The notes under the pieces: generated by a model
Database searches by the model: none
What the model was told of the DNA's origin: nothing
Seen by the model: only the letters and a program-made list of their open reading frames with translations
Translations under genes and position numbers: made by a program
Shown: piece after piece, positions 54,284-61,569 of the stretch
Layout of the letters: every line of letters begins with the position of its first letter
Position numbering within the stretch: position 1 is the first letter of the stretch
From: Halobacillus campisalis
GTDB taxonomy: Bacteria; Bacillota; Bacilli; Bacillales; Halobacillaceae
Reading direction: 5' to 3'
Length of the DNA stretch: 64,000 bases
Assembly: GCF_030345335.1 (NCBI RefSeq)
Contig: NZ_JAPVRC010000004.1
Coordinates: forward strand, 248,001-312,000

Positions 54284-54718
54284 ATGATTACTTTAGAGTC
54301 AGAACTAACGAATAAGTTGTTTGTTTTTCATGAAATGGAACAGGCGCTTCAACCGCTTGGTTTTAAATTAGCAGACAACTGGGAGTACGATCATGGTTAT
54401 TTGGATTATAAAATTGATAACGAAGCTTCAGGTTACCAATTTCTCCGTCTTCCAGTAGAAGTTATAGAAGGACAGTTTCTGGATAACCCTTCAGATGCTA
54501 CTTTAGTAAAAGTGAAAGAGCCCTATCTATTGGCACATTACTATCAGGATGGCATAGATGACCATGTAAGAGAGGGGAACTTCAGAGCATCGTTCGATCA
54601 GTTCCAGGAACCAAAAGATAAAGATGGTGAATTTCCTGAACATCTTATCCCTGTAGGAATGCAAGCCTTACGAGATGCCGAGCAAGCGTTACGTGCGCAG
54701 CGGAATGAGCAAAATTAA
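54284..54718 (+). CDS. yugN: YugN-family protein
   Basis: The 144-aa cytoplasmic protein matches the YugN-like family (PF08868). It has GFKLADNWEYDHGYLDYKID at about 27-46, the FLRLPVEVIEG strand and a C-terminal DKDGEFPEHLIPVGMQALRDAE. No function is known. AAAGGAGG lies 6 nt before ATG 54284; the frame starts nine bases earlier within that site. The 3' end overlaps that of yugO by 30 bp. Confidence 0.85.
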   Translation: MITLESELTNKLFVFHEMEQALQPLGFKLADNWEYDHGYLDYKIDNEASGYQFLRLPVEVIEGQFLDNPSDATLVKVKEPYLLAHYYQDGIDDHVREGNFRASFDQFQEPKDKDGEFPEHLIPVGMQALRDAEQALRAQRNEQN

Positions 54719-55687
54719 CGTCTGTACTTTTTCTAATGGTATAAGATGGTCAACCACAAAATGTAATTTTTTGTTCTGGCGATAGCCTACAATGACCGAC
54801 CCTTGTTCGAGATAATGGATCACCGCCTCCTTCATAGATTGGTCTTTAAGCACTAAAGGGACAGATTCTTCGTGGAATTGTCTTGAGGTCAGTAATTCGA
54901 GCAACAATTGGAAAGGCTCAACAGGATCGGTATGGTAAAGCTCGTGATATAGCAAGCTGCTCATGAAATCATTCGATCGGATGACGGTATTTGCTCCTGC
55001 CCGCTCTGCATTAATCTTTTGCTTATCTGTCAACACTTCGGCAATGATGAAGAGGGAGGGGTGGTGACCTTTCAGTGCTACAGTCTGGTGGATTACAGAC
55101 TGATCAGCAGAGTGTTCTGCTTTTGAAGGATCAGCTGTTATGATAGCTGTTTTAGCTTCTTTCAGGTTAGCTTTTTCCATGGTCTCTTCCATTGTCGCGT
55201 CTCCATGAACGAAATGGACATTAGAATGGTTTTCATAAAGCCGTTTCATAGATCGATCGATTAATACTATATATTCTTCGCTGTTATTCTTCTCCATCAT
55301 ATCGATCAGTTGACGCGTGCGTTCATTCCAGCCAATGATAACGATATGGTGTTTACCTTTATATTGGACTCTTCCTCTAGACAAATCACGTTCGTGCTGG
55401 ACGGTGGCTGCAGATAAAGTAGCCATATAAAAAGTGATAAGCCCGCCTCCAGTCAATATCAATAAAATGGTGATTATTCGGCCAGCTGTAGTTAAAGGGA
55501 CATAATCCCCATAACCGACTGTGGCCCCAGTAATAAAAGCCCACCAGATTCCATCGAATACGGTAGTAAAAGTGCCAGGTTCAATCGTATGGATGACTAC
55601 ACCATAGAAAACCATGAATAATAGGACTGTCCCTAATAAGCGCAAGAAAACAGGCAGTTGAAAGTATAGACGAAGCCATTGCTGCAT
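54689..55687 (-). CDS. yugO: Potassium channel with RCK domain YugO
   Basis: The 332-aa two-helix potassium channel has the selectivity filter TVGYGDY near residue 55 between two membrane helices. An RCK (TrkA_N) nucleotide-binding domain follows (HHIVIIGWNERTRQLIDMM, VLIDRSM, HGDATMEETMEKANL). In B. subtilis YugO is the channel behind electrical signalling in biofilms. ATG 55687 has AGGAGC 7 nt upstream; the frame extends 12 codons further. It converges with yugN. Confidence 0.93.
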   Translation of the reverse strand: MQQWLRLYFQLPVFLRLLGTVLLFMVFYGVVIHTIEPGTFTTVFDGIWWAFITGATVGYGDYVPLTTAGRIITILLILTGGGLITFYMATLSAATVQHERDLSRGRVQYKGKHHIVIIGWNERTRQLIDMMEKNNSEEYIVLIDRSMKRLYENHSNVHFVHGDATMEETMEKANLKEAKTAIITADPSKAEHSADQSVIHQTVALKGHHPSLFIIAEVLTDKQKINAERAGANTVIRSNDFMSSLLYHELYHTDPVEPFQLLLELLTSRQFHEESVPLVLKDQSMKEAVIHYLEQGSVIVGYRQNKKLHFVVDHLIPLEKVQTLILLIPLRT

Positions 55688-55741
55688 GACAGAGCTCCTC
55701 TTTTTTCCCTTAGTATGTCTCAATCACAGCGGCTTCAAACA

Positions 55742-55779
55742 TAAAAAAAGTGCCTCTTTAGAAATGAAAGAGGCACTTT
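55742..55779 (-). terminator. Terminator of the thioredoxin-family gene
   Basis: On the minus strand AAAGTGCCTCTTTC pairs with AAAGAGGCACTTT, followed by a T run. Confidence 0.9.
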
Positions 55780-55781
55780 GA

Positions 55782-56336
55782 TCAGGAGGTCAAGGCTTTT
55801 TTTAAGTCGTTATATACGTAGGAACGAAAATCTTCATTGTCACGATAAGCTTTTGTGATAAATTGGAACATTTCGTTTTGCTTCTCTTTGAACTGCTCAT
55901 CACTCTCTGCAGGTAAGTTGGCGCTTGAGCTTTCTATAAAATCCTGCAACTCTGGTGCCCGGGGTCCCCAATTAAATAATTCGTTCCCTTCACGATCAAT
56001 GATGATAATCTTCGGAATGGATCTTGAAGTTTTATTAGTTAAATATTGGTCCATTAACGTTAAGTTCTCATCTCTCAGTAAAAAGTGAGTATCAATTTTG
56101 CTTATTTCTGCAATACGAAGGAAAACGGGTATGTTAAGCATTGCATCTCCGCACCAGTCTTCCGTCAATATAATCGCCCTGAGGTTCTTTTCTCTAAGTT
56201 GTGCAAGGAGAGGTTCGTCCTCAGTTGGTACTTTAAAATGTTCGTAAATATAAACGAAGCCCTGCTGATGCTGACTCATAGAATCCACATATTCCTGGGC
56301 GGTAATTCCTTTATCAAACCAGTCGTTTAGTTCCAT
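55782..56336 (-). CDS. Thioredoxin-family protein with a single active-site cysteine
   Basis: The 184-aa protein has a thioredoxin-like domain (Thioredoxin_9 type): LRAIILTEDWCGDAMLNIPVF at residues 52-72, and a cis-proline in RSIPKIIIIDREG. The motif is CGDA, with the second cysteine of the usual CxxC replaced by alanine. It cannot form an internal disulfide in the classical way. It may act by a monothiol mechanism or use a partner. AGGAGGAG precedes the ATG. Confidence 0.85.
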   Translation of the reverse strand: MELNDWFDKGITAQEYVDSMSQHQQGFVYIYEHFKVPTEDEPLLAQLREKNLRAIILTEDWCGDAMLNIPVFLRIAEISKIDTHFLLRDENLTLMDQYLTNKTSRSIPKIIIIDREGNELFNWGPRAPELQDFIESSSANLPAESDEQFKEKQNEMFQFITKAYRDNEDFRSYVYNDLKKALTS

Positions 56337-56469
56337 AGCAACTCCTCCTCAATAACTACATACTCAGTGAGAGTTCCCTAAATCATATTAGATTAAGCGT
56401 GTTTTTAAAAATGATTGCTAAAGGTGGTATAATTTTATTGTTGAAAATAAAGAGGAGGTTTTATTACAT

Positions 56470-57528
56470 ATGGAAAAAGAAGCAAAGCAATTTCTTATGG
56501 AACTTTTAACTATTCCGTCACCTTCAAGCATGGAAATGGAAATCCAAAAGCGTTGGATTAAGGAAATGAAACGTTATGCTGATGAAATCCGTACAGATCA
56601 CGCTGGTAACGCAATAGCCGTCCTGAATCCCGAAGCCGAATTCAAAGTCCTGTTAGCAGGACATTGTGATGAGATCGCTTTGGTCATCAACAGAATCGAT
56701 GAACAGGGATATTTGCATTTTGATAAGATGGGTGGAATCAATCCTAAGGCAGCCGTAGGGATGAAGGTCACCGTACTTGGTGAAGAAAAACACTTTTCCG
56801 GGGTGATCGGTGTAAATGCCCAGCACCATGGGGGATTAAAAGGTGATTTTGGCCTGGAAGATCTATTTATAGACTGTGGAGCTAAATCGAAAGAAGAAAT
56901 CTCTGAATTCATAAAAATTGGTGACTTGGCGGTATATAAGAGAGAACCTGAAGTTCTTATGGACCGATACATCTCAGGTCGGGGACTTGATAATCGTACA
57001 GGACAATTCATTGTAGGGGAAGTAGTGCGCAGGCTGTCTAAAAAGAATTTGAACGTCGGACTTTATGCGGCAAGCACGGTGAACGAAGAAACAAATATGG
57101 GCGGGGCATATTTTGCCGCTGCGGGAATTGAACCAACGCTGGCCATTGCCTGTGATGTAACGTTTGCCACAGACTACCCCGGAGTGAATAAGAATAAATA
57201 CGGAGACATTACATTGGATGGTGGTCCGGTTCTGGCAAAGGGTGCTCCTATCAATCGAAAGATCAACAAGTTGCTAGAAGCAAGTGCTAAAGAGCTGGAG
57301 ATTGACGTCCAATATGAGCTGACTTCGCGTTCGACAGGAACTGATGCCGACCGCATGCGGCTCACGGGTAAAGGAGTGCCGGTCAGTCTGGTTTCGCTGC
57401 CCCTTAGATATATGCATTCACCTGTTGAAACGGCCAGTCTAAAAGATATCGAAGAAGAAATCGATTTACTAGTCCACCTGATTGAAAACATGAGTGGTCA
57501 GGAAAATTTAAGCCCTTTAGAAGATTAA
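56470..57528 (+). CDS. M42-family glutamyl aminopeptidase
   Basis: The 352-aa M42 metallo-aminopeptidase shows AGHCDEIALVINRID (metal His and Asp), GRGLDNRTGQFI (bridging Asp), VNEETNMGGA (catalytic Glu pair) and a late His in RYMHSPVETA. M42 enzymes form dodecameric tetrahedral particles that remove N-terminal residues. Related proteins are YsdC, YtoP and FrvX; the exact specificity is not determined by motif. AGAGGAGG lies about 11 nt before the ATG. Confidence 0.9.
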   Translation: MEKEAKQFLMELLTIPSPSSMEMEIQKRWIKEMKRYADEIRTDHAGNAIAVLNPEAEFKVLLAGHCDEIALVINRIDEQGYLHFDKMGGINPKAAVGMKVTVLGEEKHFSGVIGVNAQHHGGLKGDFGLEDLFIDCGAKSKEEISEFIKIGDLAVYKREPEVLMDRYISGRGLDNRTGQFIVGEVVRRLSKKNLNVGLYAASTVNEETNMGGAYFAAAGIEPTLAIACDVTFATDYPGVNKNKYGDITLDGGPVLAKGAPINRKINKLLEASAKELEIDVQYELTSRSTGTDADRMRLTGKGVPVSLVSLPLRYMHSPVETASLKDIEEEIDLLVHLIENMSGQENLSPLED

Positions 57529-57533
57529 ATGAC

Positions 57534-57562
57534 TTGAACATTTTAATGGAATCGAATAGAAT
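57534..57562 (+). promoter_or_regulatory. Promoter of the FMN riboswitch
   Basis: TTGAAC and TAGAAT are exactly 17 bp apart, about 30 bp before the aptamer. Confidence 0.7.
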
Positions 57563-57589
57563 TAAATTACAATTCGATATCGATTCAAA

Positions 57590-57835
57590 TCTTCGGGGCA
57601 GGGTGCAATTCCCGACCGACGGTAAGGAGTGTGTTAGCACACTCTAAGTCCGTGACCCGCTTTGTGTAAAAGCTTCGCGGTGGACCTGGTGAGAGTCCGG
57701 GACCGACAGTGAAAGTCTGGATGGGAGAAGATCATGAGTGCAAGAAAGGTAGTAGCACATTACTATCTTTAATTCTCAATGAGTTTATATTCAACCCCTG
57801 GAGCGTTATATTTGCTTCAGGGGTTTTATTTTTCC
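57590..57835 (+). ncRNA. FMN riboswitch (RFN element) with expression platform
   Basis: The aptamer (57590-57738) has the conserved RFN blocks: CTTCGGGGCAGGGTG, AATTCCCGACCGACGGT, AGTCCGTGACCCG, GCGGTGGACCTGGTGAGA, GTCCGGGACCGACAGT, AAAGTCTGGATGGGAGAAG. A terminator at about 57794-57833 follows (AACCCCTG with CAGGGGTT, then a T-rich tail). FMN binding should end transcription before ribU. Confidence 0.97.
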
Positions 57836-57897
57836 TTTTTGAATGAGCTCACCTTCATCTGGGATTGTGAATCGATAGAAAAGATGGAGGAATTAAA

Positions 57898-58488
57898 ATG
57901 AACCAAAGTCGAGTATCCAATCTGCCAAAACTGATTATTTTAGCACTGTTCGGGAGTATTTCCATGGTGCTTATGTTTTTGAATTTTCCGCTTCCTATGC
58001 TGCCGCCTTATTTAAAGGTCGATTTCAGTGAAGTTCCTGCATTGCTGGCAGCTATTTTATTCACTCCGGCTGCTGGCATTGCCGTAGAGGCTTTAAAGAA
58101 TATTTTGTACCTGATTTATACAGGAGCAGGTGACCCGGTAGGGGTAGCTGCGAATTTTTCAGCGGGAGTTCTTTTCATTGTTCCAGTATCAATTCTTTAT
58201 CATAAATTCAAAAGTACTAAAGGGCTGATCTCCGGGTTGGTGTCTGGCGCCGTGATTATGGCTGTTGGAATGAGCGTCTTGAACTATTTCTTGATCCTTC
58301 CAGCGTACAGCTGGTTCATGGGTTGGGAATCTATGACTACTGAAGTCAAAAGTTTTACAATATTAGCAGGTATTTTACCGTTTAATGCTTTAAAAGGAAT
58401 AATTGTAGGGATTCTATTTGTTCCTTTATTCATTAAGCTGCGACCGTGGATTGAGCAGAAACGGCTGCGCCACTCGTCCGCTGCATAA
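57898..58488 (+). CDS. ribU: Riboflavin ECF transporter substrate-binding protein RibU
   Basis: The 196-aa membrane protein has six helices (FGSISMVLMFLNFPLPMLP, VPALLAAILFTPAAGIAVEA, DPVGVAANFSAGVLFIVP). It is the S-component of an energy-coupling-factor transporter that takes up riboflavin using the shared EcfA/EcfT module encoded elsewhere. It is controlled by the FMN riboswitch, which confirms the substrate. GGAGG lies about 8 nt before the ATG. Confidence 0.95.
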   Translation: MNQSRVSNLPKLIILALFGSISMVLMFLNFPLPMLPPYLKVDFSEVPALLAAILFTPAAGIAVEALKNILYLIYTGAGDPVGVAANFSAGVLFIVPVSILYHKFKSTKGLISGLVSGAVIMAVGMSVLNYFLILPAYSWFMGWESMTTEVKSFTILAGILPFNALKGIIVGILFVPLFIKLRPWIEQKRLRHSSAA

Positions 58489-58526
58489 AAAATGGCCTTC
58501 CAACAAATTTGGAGGGCCATTTTTAT
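58489..58526 (+). terminator. Terminator of ribU
   Basis: AAATGGCCTTCC pairs with GGAGGGCCATTT, followed by TT and A/T-rich sequence. Confidence 0.88.
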
Positions 58527-58534
58527 AAGAATTT
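58527..58534 (+). repeat. Left copy of an 8-bp target-site duplication
   Basis: AAGAATTT directly before the terminal GGCTTTGTTAAAG is repeated exactly at 59489-59496, directly after the opposite end. Confidence 0.75.
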
Positions 58535-58635
58535 GGCTTTGTTAAAGTTCAGTGTTGTTATTCATATAAGCTCCCTTCAGTGGAAGACTCAGATTCGAGA
58601 TATTCGGGCTGTTTCCGTTATGAGTGACAGCGTTT

Positions 58636-58755
58636 AGAGCTCCGGGAAATCACTCGCTTTCCGTGGGAGTGCAGTGAGCCTCCTCGAGCTAACGCTCTGC
58701 GGGGTCTCACCAAGCACTCTTTTCCCACAGGAGTCTCGCGATTTCCCGGAGCTCT
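58636..58755. repeat. Core hairpin, plus orientation, in element 2
   Basis: A perfect 16-bp outer stem (AGAGCTCCGGGAAATC with GATTTCCCGGAGCTCT) encloses boxes CTCGCTTTCC and GGAGTCTCGC. The inner stems are GTGGGA/TCCCAC, GAGTGC/GCACTC, GTGAG/CTCAC and AGC/GCT. Confidence 0.85.
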
Positions 58756-59043
58756 TTACGATGATTAGCAGCTCGGAAACGCCTTGGATATAACATTATC
58801 ATCTACGAACCGAGAAGAGCTTTTCTCCTTACCTAATAAATCTAAACGCTGGGGGTTATTACCACCCATGTCCAAGTTGTTTACGGCACCGCCTTAGCAT
58901 GAAAATACGAACGTTAATGTTAAATACTGAGGGTGCGTAAAAAAGGTCTCTCATTAAATAACTTGAGAACACAATATCTTCATTTCACAGGAATCGGGAA
59001 GAAGCTCTTTTTTTTGAGGGTTCGTTTCTCCCCTTCATCGACT

Positions 59044-59375
59044 GGGGTGGTTGGGAAGCTGCGAGACTCCTTTTGTAAAAGCGGAAGCGCTTTGGTCAGC
59101 GGCGTATGGACTGGACTGAGCTGCCGGAGATAAAGGAATCACGAAGAACGGAGTGATTCGATGTTGACTTATCGTACAGAAGTGAAGGAAGTCTCAGTAG
59201 CCGCTAAGCGCTGGAGCTGGATAGCCCCCACGAGGTTTATGAACAGTTTCACGCCCTTGACTAATATAAGTATAAGAGGTGGGAGAAGGATGTAGGCGAG
59301 ATCCCACAGGGCTGAAAAGCCCGAGGAAGCTCGCCACTTCCCCCACAGGAAAGCGAGTAGCTTCCCAACAACCCC
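59044..59375. repeat. Core hairpin, minus orientation, split by a nested repeat
   Basis: Outer arms GGGGTGGTTGGGAAGCT and AGCTTCCCAACAACCCC pair at 16 of 17 positions. Inner stems read on the minus strand are GTGGG/CCCAC, GAAG/CTTC, GGCGAG/CTCGCC and GGGCT/AGCCC. About 205 bp of foreign sequence lies between the GGAGTCTCGC box and the CCCAC arm. Confidence 0.78.
59077..59222. repeat. Family 2 repeat nested in the core hairpin
   Basis: This runs from AAAAGCGGAAGCGC to GCGCTGGAGCTGGA and has internal complementary segments (AGCGGC/GCCGCT, GAATCAC/GTGATTC). The GGAGCTGGA end is nearly the complement of the TGTCCAGCTGCG end of the tandem units at 50.8 kb. Sequences of this type are scattered through many Bacillaceae genomes. 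Confidence 0.7.
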
Positions 59376-59488
59376 TGACTCTCAACACGGCAACAAACCC
59401 ATATTATTTCGAAATCAAGTCTTCCACTATCCTGCCATATTGTTGAATAACTCACTTATCAATATCAACAACCACCTTTAACATAGCC

Positions 59489-59496
59489 AAGAATTT
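59489..59496 (+). repeat. Right copy of the 8-bp target-site duplication
   Basis: AAGAATTT is identical to 58527-58534. Confidence 0.75.
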
Positions 59497-59535
59497 AAAA
59501 ATACTCGTTTCCTGCGGGGGCCTGGCAAGCTTCAT

Positions 59536-59568
59536 AAAAAAAGAGAGCGGCTTAAGACCGCTCTTCTT
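59536..59568 (-). terminator. Terminator of yteA
   Basis: On the minus strand AGAGCGGTC pairs with GCCGCTCT, followed by CTTTTTTT. The yteA stop codon lies in the hairpin. Confidence 0.85.
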
Positions 59569-59920
59569 CCACTTCATCTACATTAAATCTGGCTGTTGGC
59601 ATGATTTCCAGGCGTTCTACAGGAATAGGCTCTCCCGTCTTTTCACTGACGCCAAATGTGCCATCTTCGATACGCTGAAGCGCATCATTTGCTTCCATTA
59701 ATTTTTCTCTTGACTGCTCATAAAAGGTCATGTCTTTTTGTTTTTCATGCTGAGAAGTACCCAAATTACCTGGATGATCGGCTACACTGGATAGTTCGCC
59801 TTCATTGGAAGAGCTGTTTGCTGTCTGCTCTTCCTGGAAATCCTCAATTTCTTTCTCTGCTTCTTCTTTGATTTCCTCTAATTGAGCTTTAAATTGATCG
59901 ATTTGCTTATTAGTTAACAT
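59552..59920 (-). CDS. yteA: DksA/TraR-family protein YteA lacking zinc cysteines
   Basis: The 122-aa protein has an N-terminal coiled coil (IDQFKAQLEEIKEEAEKEIE) and a C-terminal segment aligning with the DksA/TraR zinc finger: RIEDGTFGVSEKTGEPIPVERLEIMP. The zinc cysteines are gone; the GxCxxC position reads GVSEKTG and no later pair is present. In DksA the acids at the coiled-coil tip act in the RNA polymerase secondary channel. Whether YteA binds polymerase is unknown. It lies in the same place next to menA in B. subtilis. Confidence 0.87.
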   Translation of the reverse strand: MLTNKQIDQFKAQLEEIKEEAEKEIEDFQEEQTANSSSNEGELSSVADHPGNLGTSQHEKQKDMTFYEQSREKLMEANDALQRIEDGTFGVSEKTGEPIPVERLEIMPTARFNVDEVEEERS

Positions 59921-59943
59921 ACATTTGTACTCCTTTCACCACG

Positions 59944-60339
59944 TCAGGCTTGTTTCAGTGGCACGACTCCAACAGTGCAGCGCGAAATAGAAATAAGTCT
60001 ATCTTCCTCATCCTTGATTGAAATTTCCCAAACCATTGTTGTTTTTCCTATATGAAAAGGTTTGGCTGTTCCATAGACATTTCCAGAGCGAACACTTTTC
60101 ATATGATTTGCATTTATTTCAAGGCCGAATATTTGATGCGTACGAGCATCGATGTTCAAGAAGGATGCTATACTAGCTGCAGATTCAGCAAGTGCTACAC
60201 TTGCACCTCCGTGTAAAAATCCCATTGGCTGATGTGTACGCTCATCAACTGGCATGCTTAAGGTCACTTGCTGAGGAGTCGCACTTACTACTTCTATGCC
60301 TAACGTTTCCATTAAAGTATTTTTCATTGAAAGTTCCAT
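59944..60339 (-). CDS. Hotdog-fold thioesterase, probable MenI (DHNA-CoA thioesterase)
   Basis: The 131-aa PaaI-type thioesterase has the catalytic HGGASVALAESAAS, a conserved Asn in LEINANHMKSV and the strand GKTTMVWEISIKDE. It is encoded on the same strand after menA and opposite menF-menD. That strongly suggests hydrolysis of 1,4-dihydroxy-2-naphthoyl-CoA, the step between MenB and MenA. Start at ATG 60339, with AAAAGGA 9 nt upstream; ATG 60348 overlaps that site. Confidence 0.8.
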   Translation of the reverse strand: MELSMKNTLMETLGIEVVSATPQQVTLSMPVDERTHQPMGFLHGGASVALAESAASIASFLNIDARTHQIFGLEINANHMKSVRSGNVYGTAKPFHIGKTTMVWEISIKDEEDRLISISRCTVGVVPLKQA

Positions 60340-60387
60340 CTTCATCATTCCTTTTCAATATTTCCCTTACGTATGTAAATCAAACCT

Positions 60388-60422
60388 ATAGAAAAAGGAT
60401 GGCATTCACCATCCTTTTTCTA
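60388..60422 (-). terminator. Terminator of menA
   Basis: A perfect stem of 14 bp (TAGAAAAAGGATGG with CCATCCTTTTTCTA) contains its own T run, between menA and the thioesterase gene. Confidence 0.85.
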
Positions 60423-61367
60423 TAGAGTCAGTGGGATAAACAACTGGATTAGCAGTGATAAACCTAGAAGAAATCCATAAATAGTATTCGTTTGGGCAGT
60501 TGCCTTCATTGCAGGCATCATTTCTAGAGGCTGCTTTTTTCCTGTGAAGCCTTTTACCGCATTTGTGGCTTTTCTTATACTTAAGAAAGTGATCAGAGAC
60601 CAAACGGGTAGAATGCCTAACATAATGAACAGTATAGTCAGACTGTAAGCAATTGAGAATATCACTGTTAAAAAGCGGATAGATCCCTCATGGCCAAGGA
60701 GGATTGCTATTGTCTTCCTCCCATTTTCAGCGTCACCGACCCGATCGCGGATATTATTAGCCAGCAAAATAGCTCCTATGAAGATTGCGACAGGAATAGA
60801 TACAATGATGACTGTCCAACTAATCGATAACATTTGAATATAATAGCTGATGCTGATAATCACAGTCCCCATAAATATTCCTGCCGTAATTTCACCGAAT
60901 GGCGTATACGCTATAGGATAGGGCCCGCCTGTGTACAAATAACCGAAAAGCATGGAAATGATTCCTATAAGGGCAATCCACCAACTTGAAGAGGCGCAAA
61001 TATATACACCTAATAATGTAGCGATACCAAGGAAACTATAAGCAAGAGTCTTTACAATTACCGGGCTTATTCCGTCTCTGACTATTGTACCGCCGATTCC
61101 TACTGAATTCTCATTATCAAGTCCGCGGACATAGTCAAAGTATTCATTGAACATGTTGGTCGCTGCTTGTATCAAAATAGAGGCGATCAGCATGGCTGCA
61201 AACAGACCGATATGGATGGGGGCTTGCAGGGCCGCAAGCATCGATCCAATGAATACAGGCACAAAAGCTGCCGTCAAGGTGTGAGGTCTCAGTAATCGCC
61301 ACCACACCTGAAATCCACCCTGTTCGTTCAAGGAAGCTTTCATATTTTGTTTAGGTAAAGTGCTCAT
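60420..61367 (-). CDS. menA: 1,4-dihydroxy-2-naphthoate polyprenyltransferase
   Basis: The 315-aa UbiA-family prenyltransferase has the first aspartate-rich motif NMFNEYFDYVRGLD near residue 75, IGGTIVRDG, and the second motif LLANNIRDRVGDAENGRKTI near 205. There are about eight membrane helices. It attaches the polyprenyl tail to DHNA, giving demethylmenaquinone. ATG 61367 has AAGGGAGATGG upstream; the frame extends 21 codons. It is divergent from menF. Confidence 0.93.
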   Translation of the reverse strand: MSTLPKQNMKASLNEQGGFQVWWRLLRPHTLTAAFVPVFIGSMLAALQAPIHIGLFAAMLIASILIQAATNMFNEYFDYVRGLDNENSVGIGGTIVRDGISPVIVKTLAYSFLGIATLLGVYICASSSWWIALIGIISMLFGYLYTGGPYPIAYTPFGEITAGIFMGTVIISISYYIQMLSISWTVIIVSIPVAIFIGAILLANNIRDRVGDAENGRKTIAILLGHEGSIRFLTVIFSIAYSLTILFIMLGILPVWSLITFLSIRKATNAVKGFTGKKQPLEMMPAMKATAQTNTIYGFLLGLSLLIQLFIPLTL

Positions 61368-61401
61368 GGGGCCATCTCCCTTGTAATTTAATATCAATTT
61401 A

Positions 61402-61430
61402 AGTTTAGGGAAACGGCTCGTAAGTGTCAA
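61402..61430 (-). promoter_or_regulatory. Promoter of menA
   Basis: On the minus strand TTGACA and TAAACT are 17 bp apart, about 35 bp before menA. Confidence 0.7.
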
Positions 61431-61466
61431 TCGTTGTAAGAATATGCTTTTAATAGTGGGGATTCC

Positions 61467-61495
61467 TTGAGTCCTGGCCTGAAAGAGAATAAAAT
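61467..61495 (+). promoter_or_regulatory. Promoter of menF-menD
   Basis: TTGAGT and TAAAAT are 17 bp apart, about 75 bp before menF. Confidence 0.6.
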
Positions 61496-61569
61496 AGAAG
61501 AGGGTCTGTTAAAACATATATAAAGACCGATTAAATGCAGCGTCCCTGAGAGGGATGGGAGGAATTTTC

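Larger units (their letters stand above)
58535..59488. mobile_element. Composite repeat element 2 (954 bp, no transposase)
   Basis: The ends GGCTTTGTTAAAG and CTTTAACATAGCC are inverted and flanked by exact 8-bp repeats. Inside are a terminal module (58558-58604), a complete core hairpin on the plus strand (58636-58755), an unexplained spacer of about 285 bp, a core on the minus strand split by an insertion (59044-59375), and an inverted terminal module (59404-59453). This is the same plan as element 1 at 20.7 kb. No convincing gene is present. The 8-bp duplication is of a size made by several IS families, and the element could be moved in trans. Confidence 0.82.

Noticed and set aside
58933-59455. 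Several short frames in composite element 2
   Set aside because: They overlap cores, the nested repeat and the terminal module; none has a start signal or shows protein-like composition.
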